From Mytilus edulis (taxonomy: Eukaryota > Mollusca > Bivalvia > Mytilida > Mytilidae), in assembly GCF_963676685.1 (NCBI RefSeq), contig NC_092346.1, positions 46,807,289 to 46,871,288 of the forward strand: DNA of 64,000 bases, given 5' to 3'. Positions 23,901-36,739 of the stretch are shown one piece after another. How positions within the stretch are numbered: position 1 is the stretch's first letter; each line of letters starts with the position of its first letter. A model generated the notes under the pieces. It was given only the letters and a program-made list of their open reading frames with translations. It did not search any database and was not told the DNA's origin. The translations under genes and the position numbers were made by a program.

Positions 23901-26900
23901 ATACAATACAGCTATTTCCATTCTAATGCAGCAAATTAATAAAAATACCATTTAACATATATTTTGGTGTAAAATTACAATAATGAAAAAGTCCGCAAAA
24001 CTGTTGCATTGTCTCTAGCAACTAAACAATGTGACGTCATATGTATACTCACGATGTCAAACATAAAACTCTAAAAAAGTATTTATACCATTGGAACGCT
24101 TCAGAATGGTATCAACGTTGACAAAAAGAACATTTTGAGGCTCAAATGTGACTTTCATGTTTAATTCGCGAGAAATAACAATCATATAAAAAATAATTGG
24201 ACTTCAAAATGGTGACTTTCTTAGTTACAGACTGGTAGAACGTGGAGTTTACCCCTTCAAAATATTTGTCAACGTCCAATGAAAATTATCATTACAAACG
24301 AATTGCATTAGAATTCTGCATCTTAAACCTGAAACATTGTTTTTAATTTCTTTTAATGTGCTATAATAGTGAAAAATTTCTAAAAATATGTTTTATTACT
24401 ATTATAGTATAAAGTGATAGATTTATTTTGATTCAATGTGATAAGCCACAAATAAATGTAGAAATCAGATTTTGAAATGTTTTATTGTATGTAAATAGAA
24501 TTTTGTAATATATGAAGTTTTTTTTCAGATTTTTCATCTACAAAAAAATAATGATTACACGTATAAAAAAATAACTTTTAATTACTTTTGTGTATTCTTG
24601 GAAAAGGGGATTATCCATGACAATTTAACATATCTTAGGTAGAAAAATAAATCATATGATAACAGTGCTTTGGTACTGGTCTTCACTTTTACAATGCATG
24701 AAATTTGCATACTGTGGTTTCATTTATTTTTATGTGTACCAATTTAAGTCTTTCTGTAAAAAAATTGTGCCTTTAAAAAATCTTTTGATTTTGTTGTTTC
24801 AAAATCTTCTGCATAACCATACATTCTTGTAGTTGTAGGAAATTCATATTTTGGGGTTTTCCTTTAACTTTAAGAATTCAATGAAAGTACTACACTGTTG
24901 TTTTGTGTTGTAGAAACCCTAAAAGTTGCACAGCATAAAGTTTCTCAGACACAAAGCCTTGCTGATAGGTAATATGAATTAAGTGACTGAATGAATGAGT
25001 ACAAGAAAAAAAAGACTACACTTATAATAACAAGAGTGCACACACTGAAATGTCTCGCCTTCTTTACTAATCATTGATATTATAAATCAATGAACCATGA
25101 AAATGAGGTCAAGGTCAGATGAACCATGCCAGGCAGAAATATACAGCTAACAATGCTTCCATACAACACATATAGTTGACCTATTGCTTATAATTTCAGA
25201 AAAATAGACCAAAACACAAAAACTTAACACTGAGCAATGAACCGTGAAAACGAGGTCAAGGTAAAATGAAACCTGCGCAGCTGACATGTAGATCATAAAA
25301 TATTTCCATACACAAAATATAGTTGACCTTTGGCATATAGTATTAGATAAAAAGACCAAAACTCAAAAACTTAACTTTGACCACTGAACCATGAAAATGA
25401 GGTCAAGGTCAGATGACATCTATCCACTAGACATGTACAACTTACAATCATTCCTTACAACAAATATAGTAGACCTATTGCATAAAGTATGAGAAAAACA
25501 GAGCAAAACACAAAAACTTAACTATAACCACTGAACCATGCAAAATGAGGTCATGGTCAGATGACACCTGCCAGTGGACATGTACACCTTACAGTCCTTC
25601 CATACACCGAATATACTAGACCTTTTGCTCATAGTATCTGAGATATGGACTTGACCACCAAAACTTAACCTTGTTCACTGATCCATGAAATGAGGTCGAG
25701 GTTAAGGGAAAACTGTCTGACGGGCATGAGGACCTTGCAAGGTACGCACATACCAAATATAGTTATCATATTACTTAAAGTAAGAGAGAATTCAACATTA
25801 CAAAAAATCTTAACTTTTTTTTTCAGTGGTCACTGAACCATGAAAATGAGGTCAAGGACATTGGACATGTGACTGATGGAAACTTCTATATACAAAGTAT
25901 GAAGCATCCAGGTCTTCCACCTTCTAAGATATAAAACTTTTAAGAAGTTATATAATGCCGCCTCCGCCGCCGCCGAATCACTATCCCTACGTCGAGCTTC
26001 CTGCAACAAAAGTTGCAGACTCGACAAAAATTATAAGGTTTTTCAATACAAAACATTGACATCCATTTATACTTACCTATATAAGATTGTTATTCTTGCA
26101 ACTCCTTGAGAATTCTTGACTGAATTCCATTAAGCTTGAACAGAATCTTCTTCAGGAGATTTCAGTGATTTTTATGGTTTTCTATAATAAAATATGAATT
26201 TAGCCATTTCTACTAAATAAATTATTTAGAGACAGCAGCCACCACAGTCATGTCTTACTTTGAAGACTCCTACAGGTATTTTATGTTTGTTATCAATAAA
26301 GACATTGAAAATTTAACATGCTCCTAGTTATGACTATTTGCAGCATATTGCTTGTAACACATTAAAGGTCTTCAAGTAAGTTTTATGATTACTCACTCAA
26401 AGGATCATAGCTTCATAATTGAAACTAAATTATCTTACTTTCTTCTTTTAGTTTGGATGATAGGAATGAGTATTACAAGAAGAGTATAGAAGATTTTAAC
26501 CAGAAATTAAATGTTGAGAAAAAGAAGCAAATGGAAGAAGTGTAAGCTAGATAAATTCATGAGATTCCCTTATTTATTGAGTTTTCATGCATTATTTCAT
26601 AGACTTGTGTTTTAATTTTGAATTAAGATAACAAAAATCCTGGAATCATTCAGGAAGCTAGAATGCCATGTCAAACTGACAATTGGCATGAAAACTGGCT
26701 ATCTTGGTCAACTAAGATATTGAATTTGAAGGCACCTATCACATGCTGCAAAACTATTTTATATTCTGTACATTATATTCCATGAAAAATCATCTTTTGT
26801 TTTTTTAATAAATAAAATACTTAAACTTGGTATATCTTAAGTCATGAAATTTCTTGCCCTTTTTTTTTTACATTACTGGGTTCTTGAGTTCTCTTTAATA

Positions 26901-29900
26901 TTTCAATGTGTGGTAAGATGTACATTTTTGAATCCATGTTATATAGTTTATTTTTAATTTAATTTTTTCAGGACACAGTTTGAAGAGAATTTGTCACAGG
27001 TGTCAGATCACTTATGCTCAGCAAGAACAGTTTTTGTAAGTTTATAATGGAAACTAAAGGCAATGTCAAAAAATTTACAGCGTATCCCCAGATCCATGAA
27101 AAACAGTGTTTGCAATAAAACAAACAAATATAAAAAAAAATAAAAAAATCATTGTATGTTTAACTTTCTCCAAATCATTGATATTTATATAGTTACAGGG
27201 TTAAGAAAGATCAAATAAGTATCTACTTCTGTATATACACTGTCATATAAAAAAAAGAGGCAACTTTGATGGTGTGATACTAAACCTCTAACGGGAAGGA
27301 TTGTGCCTGATGTTCATATGATGAAATCATAATCTTTCAGTCAGTTTAATTGAAGTCTGGAGCTGGCATGTCAGTTAACTGCTAGTAGTCTGTTGTTATT
27401 TATGTATTATTGTCATTTTGTTTATTTTCTTTGGTTACATCTTCTGACATCAGACTCTGACTTCTCTTGAACTGAATTTTAATGTGCGTATTGTTATGCG
27501 TTTACTTTTCTACATTGGTTAGAGGTATAGGGGGAGGGTTGAGATCTCACAAACATGTTTAACCCCGCCACATTTTTGCGCCTGTCCCAAGTCAGGAGCC
27601 TCTGGCCTTTGTTAGTCTTGTATTATTTTAATTTTAGTTTCTTGTGTACAATTTGGAAATTAGTATGGCGTTCATTATCACTGGACTAGTATATATTTGT
27701 TTAGGGGCCAGCTGAAGGACGTCTCCGGGTGCGGGAATTTCTCGCTACATTGAAGACCTGTTGGTGACCTTCTGCTGTTGTTTTTTATTTGGTCGGGTTG
27801 TTGTCTCTTTGACACATTCCCCATTTCCATTCTCAATTTTATTATGAATATATGCTTTGATTTTACAAAGTGCACCATCAACAAAAATTAATTCATACAT
27901 ATAAATATATTAAATATATATGCAATGCTGTGTTGTGCTGTGCTGAAATGATTTTTTGCAACTTTTGTGAGGCTACATAAATTGTTCATGTATATGCATT
28001 ATCTTCTTTGAGTTTGCACATTAATGTTATCTGTATTGAATTTGTTTAGTAATATTTTATAAATGAAGATACAAGTAATTGTAAAATATTTTATACCTTT
28101 TTTGATACAGACAGATGAAAATTTACAGAATTGTTTGACTGAAGCAGGGAATATAGAAAAGAAACTTCAAGAAAAAGGTAAACATGTACATGCATGAAGT
28201 TAAAATAAAATGCTCTTAATCCTATAGATAGTTTTATTGTCATATTGAATTCTAAAAAAAATGTAGAAATTGAAATGATACAAACATAACCAAGCTTTGT
28301 TTTTATACGCCCGTCAAAATTTTGACGGGACGTATTATGGTATACAAATGTCCGGTGTCCGTCCGGCATAAACATGTCGCACCGTAATTTGAGAATTTGA
28401 GAATTTCATGAAACTTAATAAAGTTGTTTCTTGTAATGGTCAAATGAACTGTATACTTTTTGGTGAAAATAAGATCAAAACTTTTTGAGTTACAGCACTT
28501 TATAACTAAAACAGTGGTGCATTTTTTTTTCACATGTCGCACCGTTTCTCAAAAACGATTCTTGATTATTGCTTAAAACTTTACACTTCTTTGTTATATC
28601 AATCTTAAGATCTGTATACTTTTTGATGATGATTCAAAATTCCATTTTTGAGTTATTGAGTATTTTGTAAAAAAGGGGGAGGGTTTTTTTTACATGTCGC
28701 GCTGTATCTCAAAAACGATATATGATTATTGCTTAAAACTTTACACACTTTTTTGTTGTATTTATTTAAAGATCTGTATACTTTTTGATGATGATTCAAA
28801 ATTCCATTTTTGAGTTATTGAGTATTTTGTAAAAAAGGGGGAGGGTTTTTTTTACATGTCGCGCTGTATCTCAAAAACGATATATGATTATTGCTTAAAA
28901 CTTTACACACTTTTTTGTTGTATTTATTTAAAGATCTGTATACTTTTTGGTGATGATTCAAAATTTCATTTTTGAGTTATTGAGTATTTTGTAAAAAAGG
29001 GGGAGGGGTTTTTACATGTCTCGCTGTATCTCAAAAACGATTTATGATTATTGCTAAAAACTGTTCACACTTCTTTGTTATATTAATCTATAAATCTGTA
29101 TACTTTTTGGTTTGATTCAAAATTTTATTTTAGTAATATTTAGTTGTTTTTTTTTAAAAGACAAGGGGGGTGGGGGTTCACATGTCCCGCTGTGTCTCAA
29201 AAACAATAAATGGTTATTGCTTAAAACTTTCTCAGAAACTATTTATGATTATTGCATGAAACTTCCACACAAGACCTCGGGCGTATCATGCGCTCATGGC
29301 ACAGCTGTTTATTAGGTTTATACTGTAAACTAACTAATTTTTGGAAGTTATTTTTTTACATAATTAAATGACTTTCAATAGTAGAAAAATAGGATAACTA
29401 CAAATTTTACAGTATATGTCAAAATTTATTCTGCTCTCAATATGAATACAAAATTTAATTATCTTGAAGATGACTATTAAATAGCTAAATGTAAAAAAAA
29501 AAACATTACCCTAAACAATATGTTAGGTTACTGTTATATTTAATGTCTGGAACAGAGAATCATATTGGTTTTGGATATGTGTTTCGGTACATACCTATAT
29601 TTGTCTTAACTGATACTGTAAGCTTAGCTGGTTCTCGGCTGACTATTACACTTTGTTCATAGACAGCCGGTGTGATCTGATCTATTGTAGAATCTGATAA
29701 GTCGACCAATCAAATTAAGTGTATTATACAGCACTTCATGTTGTAAACAAATCAGAAGGAATATTCTTTTTTCCTTCCAGTTTTTATCACAGGTTAAAAT
29801 GTATTGTCGAAACCACAGCCTCCAGTTCAAAAGTTCCCATTTTGTATGACGTCACGTTGATGTGCCAAAATCCTTCATGAAGTTTAGCGGCATTTTATTT

Positions 29901-32900
29901 TCATGTCAAATTTATACCTTTTTCAATATTTTTCTATATGAAATGCAAAGATTATATAAATTTACAATCAGAATTTATTTTATGCATTAATTAATGCTTT
30001 TATGTGCATCTAGCAAACATATTGTTCTGTTTGTTTACATGTTCTGATATTGTGCGTTGCTATGTAACAAAGTATTGTCCAATCTCGTTAAAATCTCTAG
30101 GGCAGAATTTTGCCCTAAAAAATTGGGTCATACCGGTTGTTTGAGTGTAGCGTAATACAAGCTGATTCCAGTTTAACTGTAAGCATCAGCCTCCTAATTT
30201 TTTTATTCCATACAGTCATTTGTGTATGCTTTCACATTAGAAAAGTTGATTTCTTTACATTCTTACATTCAATTTCATTGAGTGTGTAGCCAAAGGTAAT
30301 ATCTTTGGTAAGCTTGCTTTTTAGCTGAAGTCATGGTTAGGTTAGGTAAACTATCCTACTTTAAGAGTAGACTAGTCTGACAGATAACCAATCTATCTGT
30401 CTGTTGGACTATGCTATTTTGAAAGGAGGGTATTATACCTGACCTAATCATGACTTCACAGTTCAGCTAACAAGCAAGCTTACCAAAAATATTTCCTTTG
30501 CCTACACACTCAATGAAATCGGCCGCAAGGATCAATAAAAATGGCAAGTCTTGAAGCAGAAATGCAATTTAATTGTGAGGATTTTCAATTAATTTAAGAA
30601 ATTTATATTATTTTGACATGCTTTTTAAGGTACAACTGTTAATAATACTTAAACAGGTTTTTCTAATTTCTAATGGGAGATAACTCAGATAATTTTGTTT
30701 TGTTATAGGCCATAATAGGGAGAAAACAAGCCCATCTTTGCTTACATTTTCTGAAAGCATTTAATAAGTACTATCTTACCATATTTCATATCAACACTCT
30801 ATCATTCACCTTCTTTTTTAGTTATAAGGCCACACCAATTTAATTTCTTGTTCTACGGATTTTTGAACTCCAAAATTTGGGGCGAGCGAGCGATTTGAAA
30901 ATTTTAATAAAAAAATATTTAATTTGCAAATTTTTGAGGCGAACCTTGAAAAGTAAAGGCGAGCGATTATAATTTTTTTTTGTAAACATAAAATAGTAGG
31001 TTTTGACAATATTAAAGCTTGATTTATCACTTGTACTTTGACATTTTTATAATTTCTGAAGTATTTTTTCCCTGTTCACCAAGAAATAATTAAATCTGGG
31101 TTATGTATGTGTGACTGACAATAAGACAATTCTCCTTCCAAGTCATAATCAGTTTGGGGACAACCCCTTAATGTTATAAATATCCCTTTTACATGTTTTA
31201 TGAGGGATCAATATAAGTTATTATATATTTGTTTGTACAAAAGGCTCATATTTTCTCAAAGAACTATATATCTATCTGGTATTAAATGGTCAAAACATGT
31301 CCAAGAATTTTGTAATACAAAAAAATGTATTCCTGGACTTTAACCATGTTAACACATTTACTTTAACAGTTTAATATTATTCAAAATAAGTGGACCCCTC
31401 TTTTAGAAAAAGTTGTTTAAAATATGATGTAACTCTCCTCTTTTTGAGTACAAAATTCTAAGTTTTCAAAGGTTTTTCAAAGAGGAACTATACAAATCCT
31501 TGGTATTTCTATTTTCTTTTCTACATCAGTAAAATGACCCCTTGTCTGAGGGAGGTTTGTTCTCAACCTGATAATAACAAACACAGGTCAAAGTACGGCC
31601 TTTTACACAGGGCTTTGATACAGACCGAACAGCAGGCTATAAAGGACCCCAAAATTATTAGCGTACACAATTCGAAGAGGAAAACCAACGATCTAATTTA
31701 TATATCATGTATATCCAAACGGGAAAATACCGATGAACAACATCAACAAACGATAACTGGTGAACGACAAGCCCCTGAATCAATCAGGACAGGTGCATAA
31801 ACATGGAGCGGCTATGGATAGTTTTGTTTCGCCAGCATACAATATAATTGCAGTTGAAGGCAAATCCTTCAGAAGTTCTTTGTACTTTATTCTAAAAACG
31901 AACATTTTTTAATAGGGAATATAAGTAAGGGGGAAAGTAACCAATTTTTTGTTCTTTTTATAATATTTACAAAAAAGACGTCGCGGGAAATGGACATGAT
32001 TACATTTCCGGATGCGGGAAGCGGGAATATAAAAAAATCTGTTTTGAAAAAAATAGGTGCGGGCGGGTCCGTCGAACTAGGAATCAAATTGGTGTGGCCT
32101 AATGTTAAGAAAACAACAATCAATCAATCTTACTAATCTGACACATGCTACAATTACTACTTTAAAAATGTCTACAATAATCTTTTGAAAAAATTTGCAC
32201 TGTCTGTGTCCCTTGAAAACAGTTAAATAGCTAGCAGCAAGTTCTTTGAGCCCTGTCAATTTAAATGTTTTTGATACATTATGCTTATTTGAGAAAAATA
32301 ATGTGGTATTTTAATGCAAAATTTACCATTAAGACTTTTTTTTTTTTTTTTTTTTTTAATTTTAGTTGAGAGTTTGGATTTTTTTTTTTACGACTATCAA
32401 CAATTGTTGTACATCAGTGATCTAATACTTGGAAATAATAATACAGCCTGAATTATGAGGAAAATAGAATGATTCAATATTTATCTTGCAGTGATAAGTT
32501 ACCAGAACAGTTTACAAGGAATGGAGGCAGAATTTGACAAACTGAAAATAAATCCAAAACATGAACCATATTACAGTGATATACCAGTGGAATTAAGAAG
32601 AGATATGTGGTAAGCTTTAGTATTTTTGACCAGAGACTGCTGGTTATAAATCATTTCTGCATATATCAATAGTCATGAAATAGTTATTTATACAGGATTA
32701 AATGCAGTTTCTGGAGCGGTCATATTTTTGGTTGATTTGCAACTGTCATGTAAGGCCACACCAATTTAATTTCTTGTTCTACGGATTTTTGGACTCCAAA
32801 ATATGGGGCGAGCAAGCGATTTGAAAATTTTAATAAAAAAATATTTAATTTGCAAATTTTTGAGGCGAAGCTTGAAAAGTAAAGGCGAGCGATTATATTT

Positions 32901-35783
32901 TTTTTATTGTAAACATAAAATAGTAGGTTTTGACAATATTAAAACTTGATTTATCACTTGTACTTTGACATTTCTTTAATTTCTGAAGTATGTTATCCCT
33001 GTTCACCAAGAAATAATTAAATCTGGTCTATGTATGTGTGACTGACAATGAGACAATTCTCCATCCAAGTCATAATCAGTTTGGGGGCAACCCCTTAATG
33101 TTATAAATATCCCTTTTACATGTTTTATGAGGGATTAATATAAGTTATAATATATTTGTTAGTACGAAAGGGCTCATATTTTCTCAAAGAACTATATATC
33201 TATCTGGTATTTAATGGTCAAAACATGTCCAGGAATTTAACCATGTTAACATATTTACTTTAACAGTTTAATATTATTCAAAATAAGTGGACCCCTCTTT
33301 AAGAAAAAGTTGTTTAAAATATGATGTAACTCTCCTCTTTTTGAGTACAAAATTCTAAGTTTTCAAAGGTTTTGTATAGAAGAACTATACAAATCCTTGG
33401 TATTTCTATTTTCTTTTCTACATCAGTAAAATGACCCCTTGTCTGAGGGAGGGTTGTTCTTAACCTGATAATTACAAACACAGGTCAAAGTAATACGGCC
33501 TTTTACACAGGGCTTTGATACAGACCAAACAGCAAGCTATAAAGGACCCCAAAATTATTAGCTTACACAATTCGACAGGAAAACCAACGATCTAATTTAT
33601 ATATCCAAACGGGAAAATACCAATGAACAACATCAACAAACGATAACTGCTGAACGACAGGCCCCTGAATCAATCAGGACAGGTGCATAAACATGAAGCA
33701 GCTATGGATAGTTTTGTTTCGCCAGCATACAATATAATTGCAGTTGAAGGCAAATCCTTCAGAAGTTCTTCAGTGTACTTTATTCTAACAATGAACATTT
33801 TTTGATAGGGAATATAAGTAAGGGGAAAAGAAACCAATTTTTTTTTTATCTTTACAGGTATTTCCGCTGTTATAAATTTATATCAGAGCACTCCCTCTTT
33901 GGATAAATAGGTTTCATGCTGAAACAAATATTCTCACAGATATTTACACAGTGTGGTGGGGTGCTTTTATGTTTAAAATCGTTATATACAGGTTAGACTG
34001 TGATTTTAAAAACAAATGTTGATACCTTTTTATAATATTTACCAAAAAAACGGTGCAGGAAATGGTCATGATTACATTTCCGGATGCGGGAAGCGGGAAT
34101 ATGAAAAAAATAAAAAATTCTGTTTTGAAAAAAATAGGTGCGAGCGAGTCCGTCGAACAAGGAATCAAATTGGTGTGGCCTAAGTTCAAAAATTGGAAAC
34201 TTGAAAAATATTAACAAGAGGCTGTCACAACGACAGCAAACCGGATTTATTAATATTTATTTGTGTCCTGGCAATATCACAAGAACCATTACTGATGAAT
34301 GGTGAAAGTGAAAACCGTCAATATCAAATTTGACCTCCATTTTGTCATCAGTATCAACATATTAAAATTTGAAAAGCTTAGATTGAATGGTTCATGAGAA
34401 AATGCAACAACGTGAATGGAAACGCCATTTTACAATCTTTCAAGAACCATAACTCCTGAACGGTAAGTCAAAATCGTCATTATTGAACTTGACCTCTATT
34501 TTGTCATCAATAACAACATATAAAAATTTCAAATGCTTTGGTTGAATGGTTCATGAGAAAATGCACGGACACGACTGGAAACACCATTTTTCAATCTTTC
34601 AAGAACCATAACTCCTGAACGGTAAAAGTCAAAATCGTCATTATTGAACTTGACCTCTATTTTGTCATCAGTAACAACATATCAAAATTTGGAAAGCTTT
34701 GGTAGAACAGTTCATGCGTAAATGCACGGACACGACTGGAAACTCCATTTTTCAATCTTTCAAGAACCATAACTCCTGAATGGTAAAAGTCAAAATCGTC
34801 ATTATTAAATTTGACCTCCATTTTGTCATCAGTAACAACATATTAAAATTTGGGAAGCTTTGGTAGAACAGTTCATGCGTAAATGCACGGACACGACTGG
34901 AAACTACATTTTTCAATCTTTCAAGAATCATAACTCCTGAACGGTAAGAGTAAAAATTGCCATTATTGAACTTGACCTGCATTTAGTTGTCAGTAAAAAA
35001 AATTTAAATTTTTAAAAGCTTTAGTTGAACGGTTCATGAGTTAATGCACGGACAACATTTGATTGCCGCCCGCCCGCCGTACATCCCCAAATCAATAACC
35101 AACATTTTTGTCACAAAAATCCGGTTAAAAATGAAATTATGACAACCTTGAATGCAAAATTATTTTGTGTTTGCTGCTTCTCTTCTAACATACAGCATTA
35201 ATGAGTTAGAGCAAAGACTGGTCATCTTGAAGTCTGAATAATGTGTTTTGGAAGAGTCTTTCTGTCTGCTGTTACCTTGTTACCTATCATGTTAACAAAA
35301 TTGACTCTGTGTGTTGGTCTAGTAGGGTGTATATCACATTATCATGATTTTGTACTGAATATGCGTTTTCTTTGCCACTGGATGTTTAAAAGCCACCATC
35401 CATCTATTATACCCCACATTTATAAAACATTTGAACTTCAGCAAATGTACACATGACATGCTATGTTGATAATGCTTGATAACTTGCTTTTAGCAATAAA
35501 ACAAATTTCTGTTTCGTGTTTGATAATATGCCATTATTATTATTTCGTTGTTGGACTTTGTTTTCATAACAATAAGAAATAAAATAAAAGATCTAGAAGT
35601 TGTAAAAAAAAAACTTGAAGGTGATTTCTATAACACCTTGTTTACAGAAATATGCAATGATTTATCTCCTCTAATTATATTTACAGGTTGTTTTTCCAAG
35701 ATGAACATCACAAAGCATCTGAATGCTTACAAGGTATTCAAGGACAAATTGATAGTGCTAAGCAGCTGATAGAAGCCATCTGA
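20934..35783 (+). CDS. SYCE1: SYCE1-like coiled-coil protein (synaptonemal complex central element candidate)
   Basis: Spliced gene rebuilt from exons 20934-20979, 22828-22902, 23662-23709, 24914-24968 (or 26230-26275), 26452-26541, 26972-27035, 28111-28177, 32492-32609 and 35687-35783. Every junction is GT-AG and in phase, giving 219 aa (216 with the alternative exon) and ending at TGA 35781-35783. The product is highly charged and helical. From memory, blocks match vertebrate SYCE1 in the same order: KMNETLKVAQ then ADR; NVEKKKQ followed by QFEENL; and the tail FFQDEHHKASECLQ, which resembles LFQEEHRKAEELL. SYCE1 acts in the central element of the synaptonemal complex in meiotic prophase. 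The first exon is the least certain: ATG 20934 gives an in-phase start, but vertebrate SYCE1 has a longer N-terminus, so upstream exons may be missed. If it is not SYCE1, it is an unassigned coiled-coil protein. The gene structure is surer than the name. Confidence 0.6.
22963..23085 (+). repeat. SINE-like repeat R4, 5' fragment
   Basis: 'gagtgccaatgagacaactc' followed by 'aaagtacggccttcaacacg'. In an intron of the SYCE1-like gene. Relatives at 40500-40645 (reverse), 54530-54815 and inside both TIR elements at 30.8-34.2 kb. Confidence 0.75.
24914..24968 (+). CDS. SYCE1-like exon, alternative A
   Basis: 55-nt exon with acceptor ...gtgttgtag and donor gtaata. It enters with one carried base and leaves with two, coding ETLKVAQHKVSQTQSLAD plus a split codon. 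It joins in frame directly to the exon at 26452. It aligns by eye with the QETLRILR region of SYCE1, so it is probably the constitutive version. Confidence 0.6.
25060..25880 (+). repeat. Tandem array, 147-bp monomer, about 6 copies
   Basis: The motif 'tgaaccatgaaaatgaggtc' and variants starts at 25091, 25238, 25385, 25532, 25679 and 25834: four steps of exactly 147 bp, then one of 155. It lies between the two alternative exons of the SYCE1-like gene. A GCC-rich tail ('gccgcctccgccgccgccga') follows at about 25955. Confidence 0.85.
26230..26275 (+). CDS. SYCE1-like exon, alternative B
   Basis: 46-nt candidate exon with acceptor ...aattatttag and donor gtattt. Its phases at both ends are the same as those of the exon at 24914 (one base in, two out). 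It codes ETAATTVMSYFEDSY plus a split codon. Using both exons shifts the frame and meets a stop in this exon; using either alone keeps the gene open. It may be a true mutually exclusive exon or a chance splice pair. Confidence 0.4.
27337..27839 (-). repeat. Dispersed repeat R2, full-length reverse copy
   Basis: Contains 'aattgaagtctggagctggc' at one end and 'cccatttccattctcaattt' at the other. In an intron of the SYCE1-like gene. Confidence 0.8.
28303..29312 (+). repeat. Tandem array, about 161-bp monomer, 6 copies
   Basis: 'catgtcgc' and variants recur at 28373, 28533, 28693, 28855, 29015 and 29181, followed by 'ctcaaaaacgat'. The array opens with 'cgtcaaaattttgacgggac', itself an inverted repeat, and closes at 'gggcgtatcatgcgctcatg'. 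In an intron of the SYCE1-like gene. Confidence 0.85.
30272..30519. mobile_element. Fold-back MITE, about 248 bp
   Basis: Arms of roughly 75-85 bp starting 'ttcattgagtgtgtagccaa' and ending with its complement. The arms also share 'aagcttgctt' and 'gtcatg.ttaggt'. No clear target duplication seen. In an intron of the SYCE1-like gene. Confidence 0.7.
30828..32099. mobile_element. TIR element A, 1,272 bp, TSD TAA
   Basis: TIRs of about 32 bp starting GGCCACACCAATTTAATTTC. TAA is on both sides (30825-30827 and 32100-32102), a Harbinger-type target. It carries R4 SINE-like fragments at about 31105-31180 and 31560-31800. No transposase. Element B at 32754-34180 is its sister and shares the same passenger. 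Confidence 0.8.
32754..34180. mobile_element. TIR element B, 1,427 bp, TSD TAA
   Basis: Same TIRs and interior as element A, with TAA flanks (32751-32753 and 34181-34183). It has about 185 bp at 33845-34030 that A lacks. The two elements flank the 118-nt exon 32492-32609 of the SYCE1-like gene. Confidence 0.8.
34213..35125 (+). repeat. Tandem array, about 160-bp monomer, 5 copies
   Basis: 'caatctttcaagaaccataa' and variants recur near 34272, 34433, 34592, 34753 and 34914. Starts at 'aacaagaggctgtcacaacg' and ends after 'gccgcccgcccgccgtacat'. In the last intron of the SYCE1-like gene. Confidence 0.85.
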
Positions 35784-35885
35784 TTTTGGTTGACTTTAGT
35801 TCATAAATATTCATATATGTTACTGAGACATATTACCAAAAATATGTTTCTTCATCTTGATTTTTATAATTTTATTAGAAATTTC

Positions 35886-35891
35886 AATAAA
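35886..35891 (+). promoter_or_regulatory. Poly(A) signal of the SYCE1-like gene
   Basis: AATAAA about 100 bp after the stop codon; a second AATAAA lies about 85 bp further on. Confidence 0.5.
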
Positions 35892-36594
35892 CTCTTGATA
35901 TTTTCATTTATGAATTAAAACAAGTTATTAGGGAATTATTAGGTAGTCGGAAGAAACACAATATGCTTTAAATTTTCAATAAAGTTGATCCATATACTTT
36001 TTGAGCTTTCGCTACATTTTTACATACATCTTGGGAAGGACCAATGGATGTTTCCTTGTTCAGTAATCACATTTACCAGTATGTGTTTCAATGTTGAAAT
36101 TGTTTCTATTGATGGGCAACCAATTATTTACAGTGATTCATCAGTACTATGTAGATAAAAAAGATATTTTACAATATTAAGGGGAAGAAGTATCATTTGA
36201 TTTGATGTTTAAGTTCTTTATATTTAAATAAAATCTCTATTCAAAAATGCCATCAGTTTCAGTGTGCAGATGAAATATATTTGTTAAATATGTGTGTGTG
36301 TATCAGAAAAATTTTATTCCTCATTTTAGTGGATATCTGCTATAAATGGTAATCTGGATTCGTCTATTATAAATTTTTCATACATTGTAATTGACTTCAT
36401 GTACAGACATTTTCCCTTTTTTAAATGTCAGAGTTAAATCATCACTAATATCTGTACATGTGAAGTGGATGTCTTTCACCAAAGGAATCTAAAAGAAAAA
36501 AAAACTAAATCCATATACATTATATCTTTTATAAATAGTTCTCATATACTTTGTACAAATTCAATTTGTTATTAGACCACCAGTCTAGTCATTA

Positions 36595-36600
36595 TTTATT
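36595..36600 (-). promoter_or_regulatory. Poly(A) signal of EFHC2
   Basis: TTTATT on the plus strand, AATAAA on the coding strand, about 140 bp after the EFHC2 stop. Confidence 0.45.
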
Positions 36601-36739
36601 GTTGTTATTTTATCATGTTTGTTGATTATTAAAAATGTTTTTCCGTTTGGTCATTTTTCAATTTCTCAATCAACAAAGCTAAAAACACATATCACAGATA
36701 CTTCAAATTTTAAAATTGGAATTTAAAAAGTGTCTTATT

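Noticed and set aside
25060..25880. CRISPR-like regular spacing
   Set aside because: The whole 147-bp unit is repeated, not short repeats with unique spacers, and the genome is animal.
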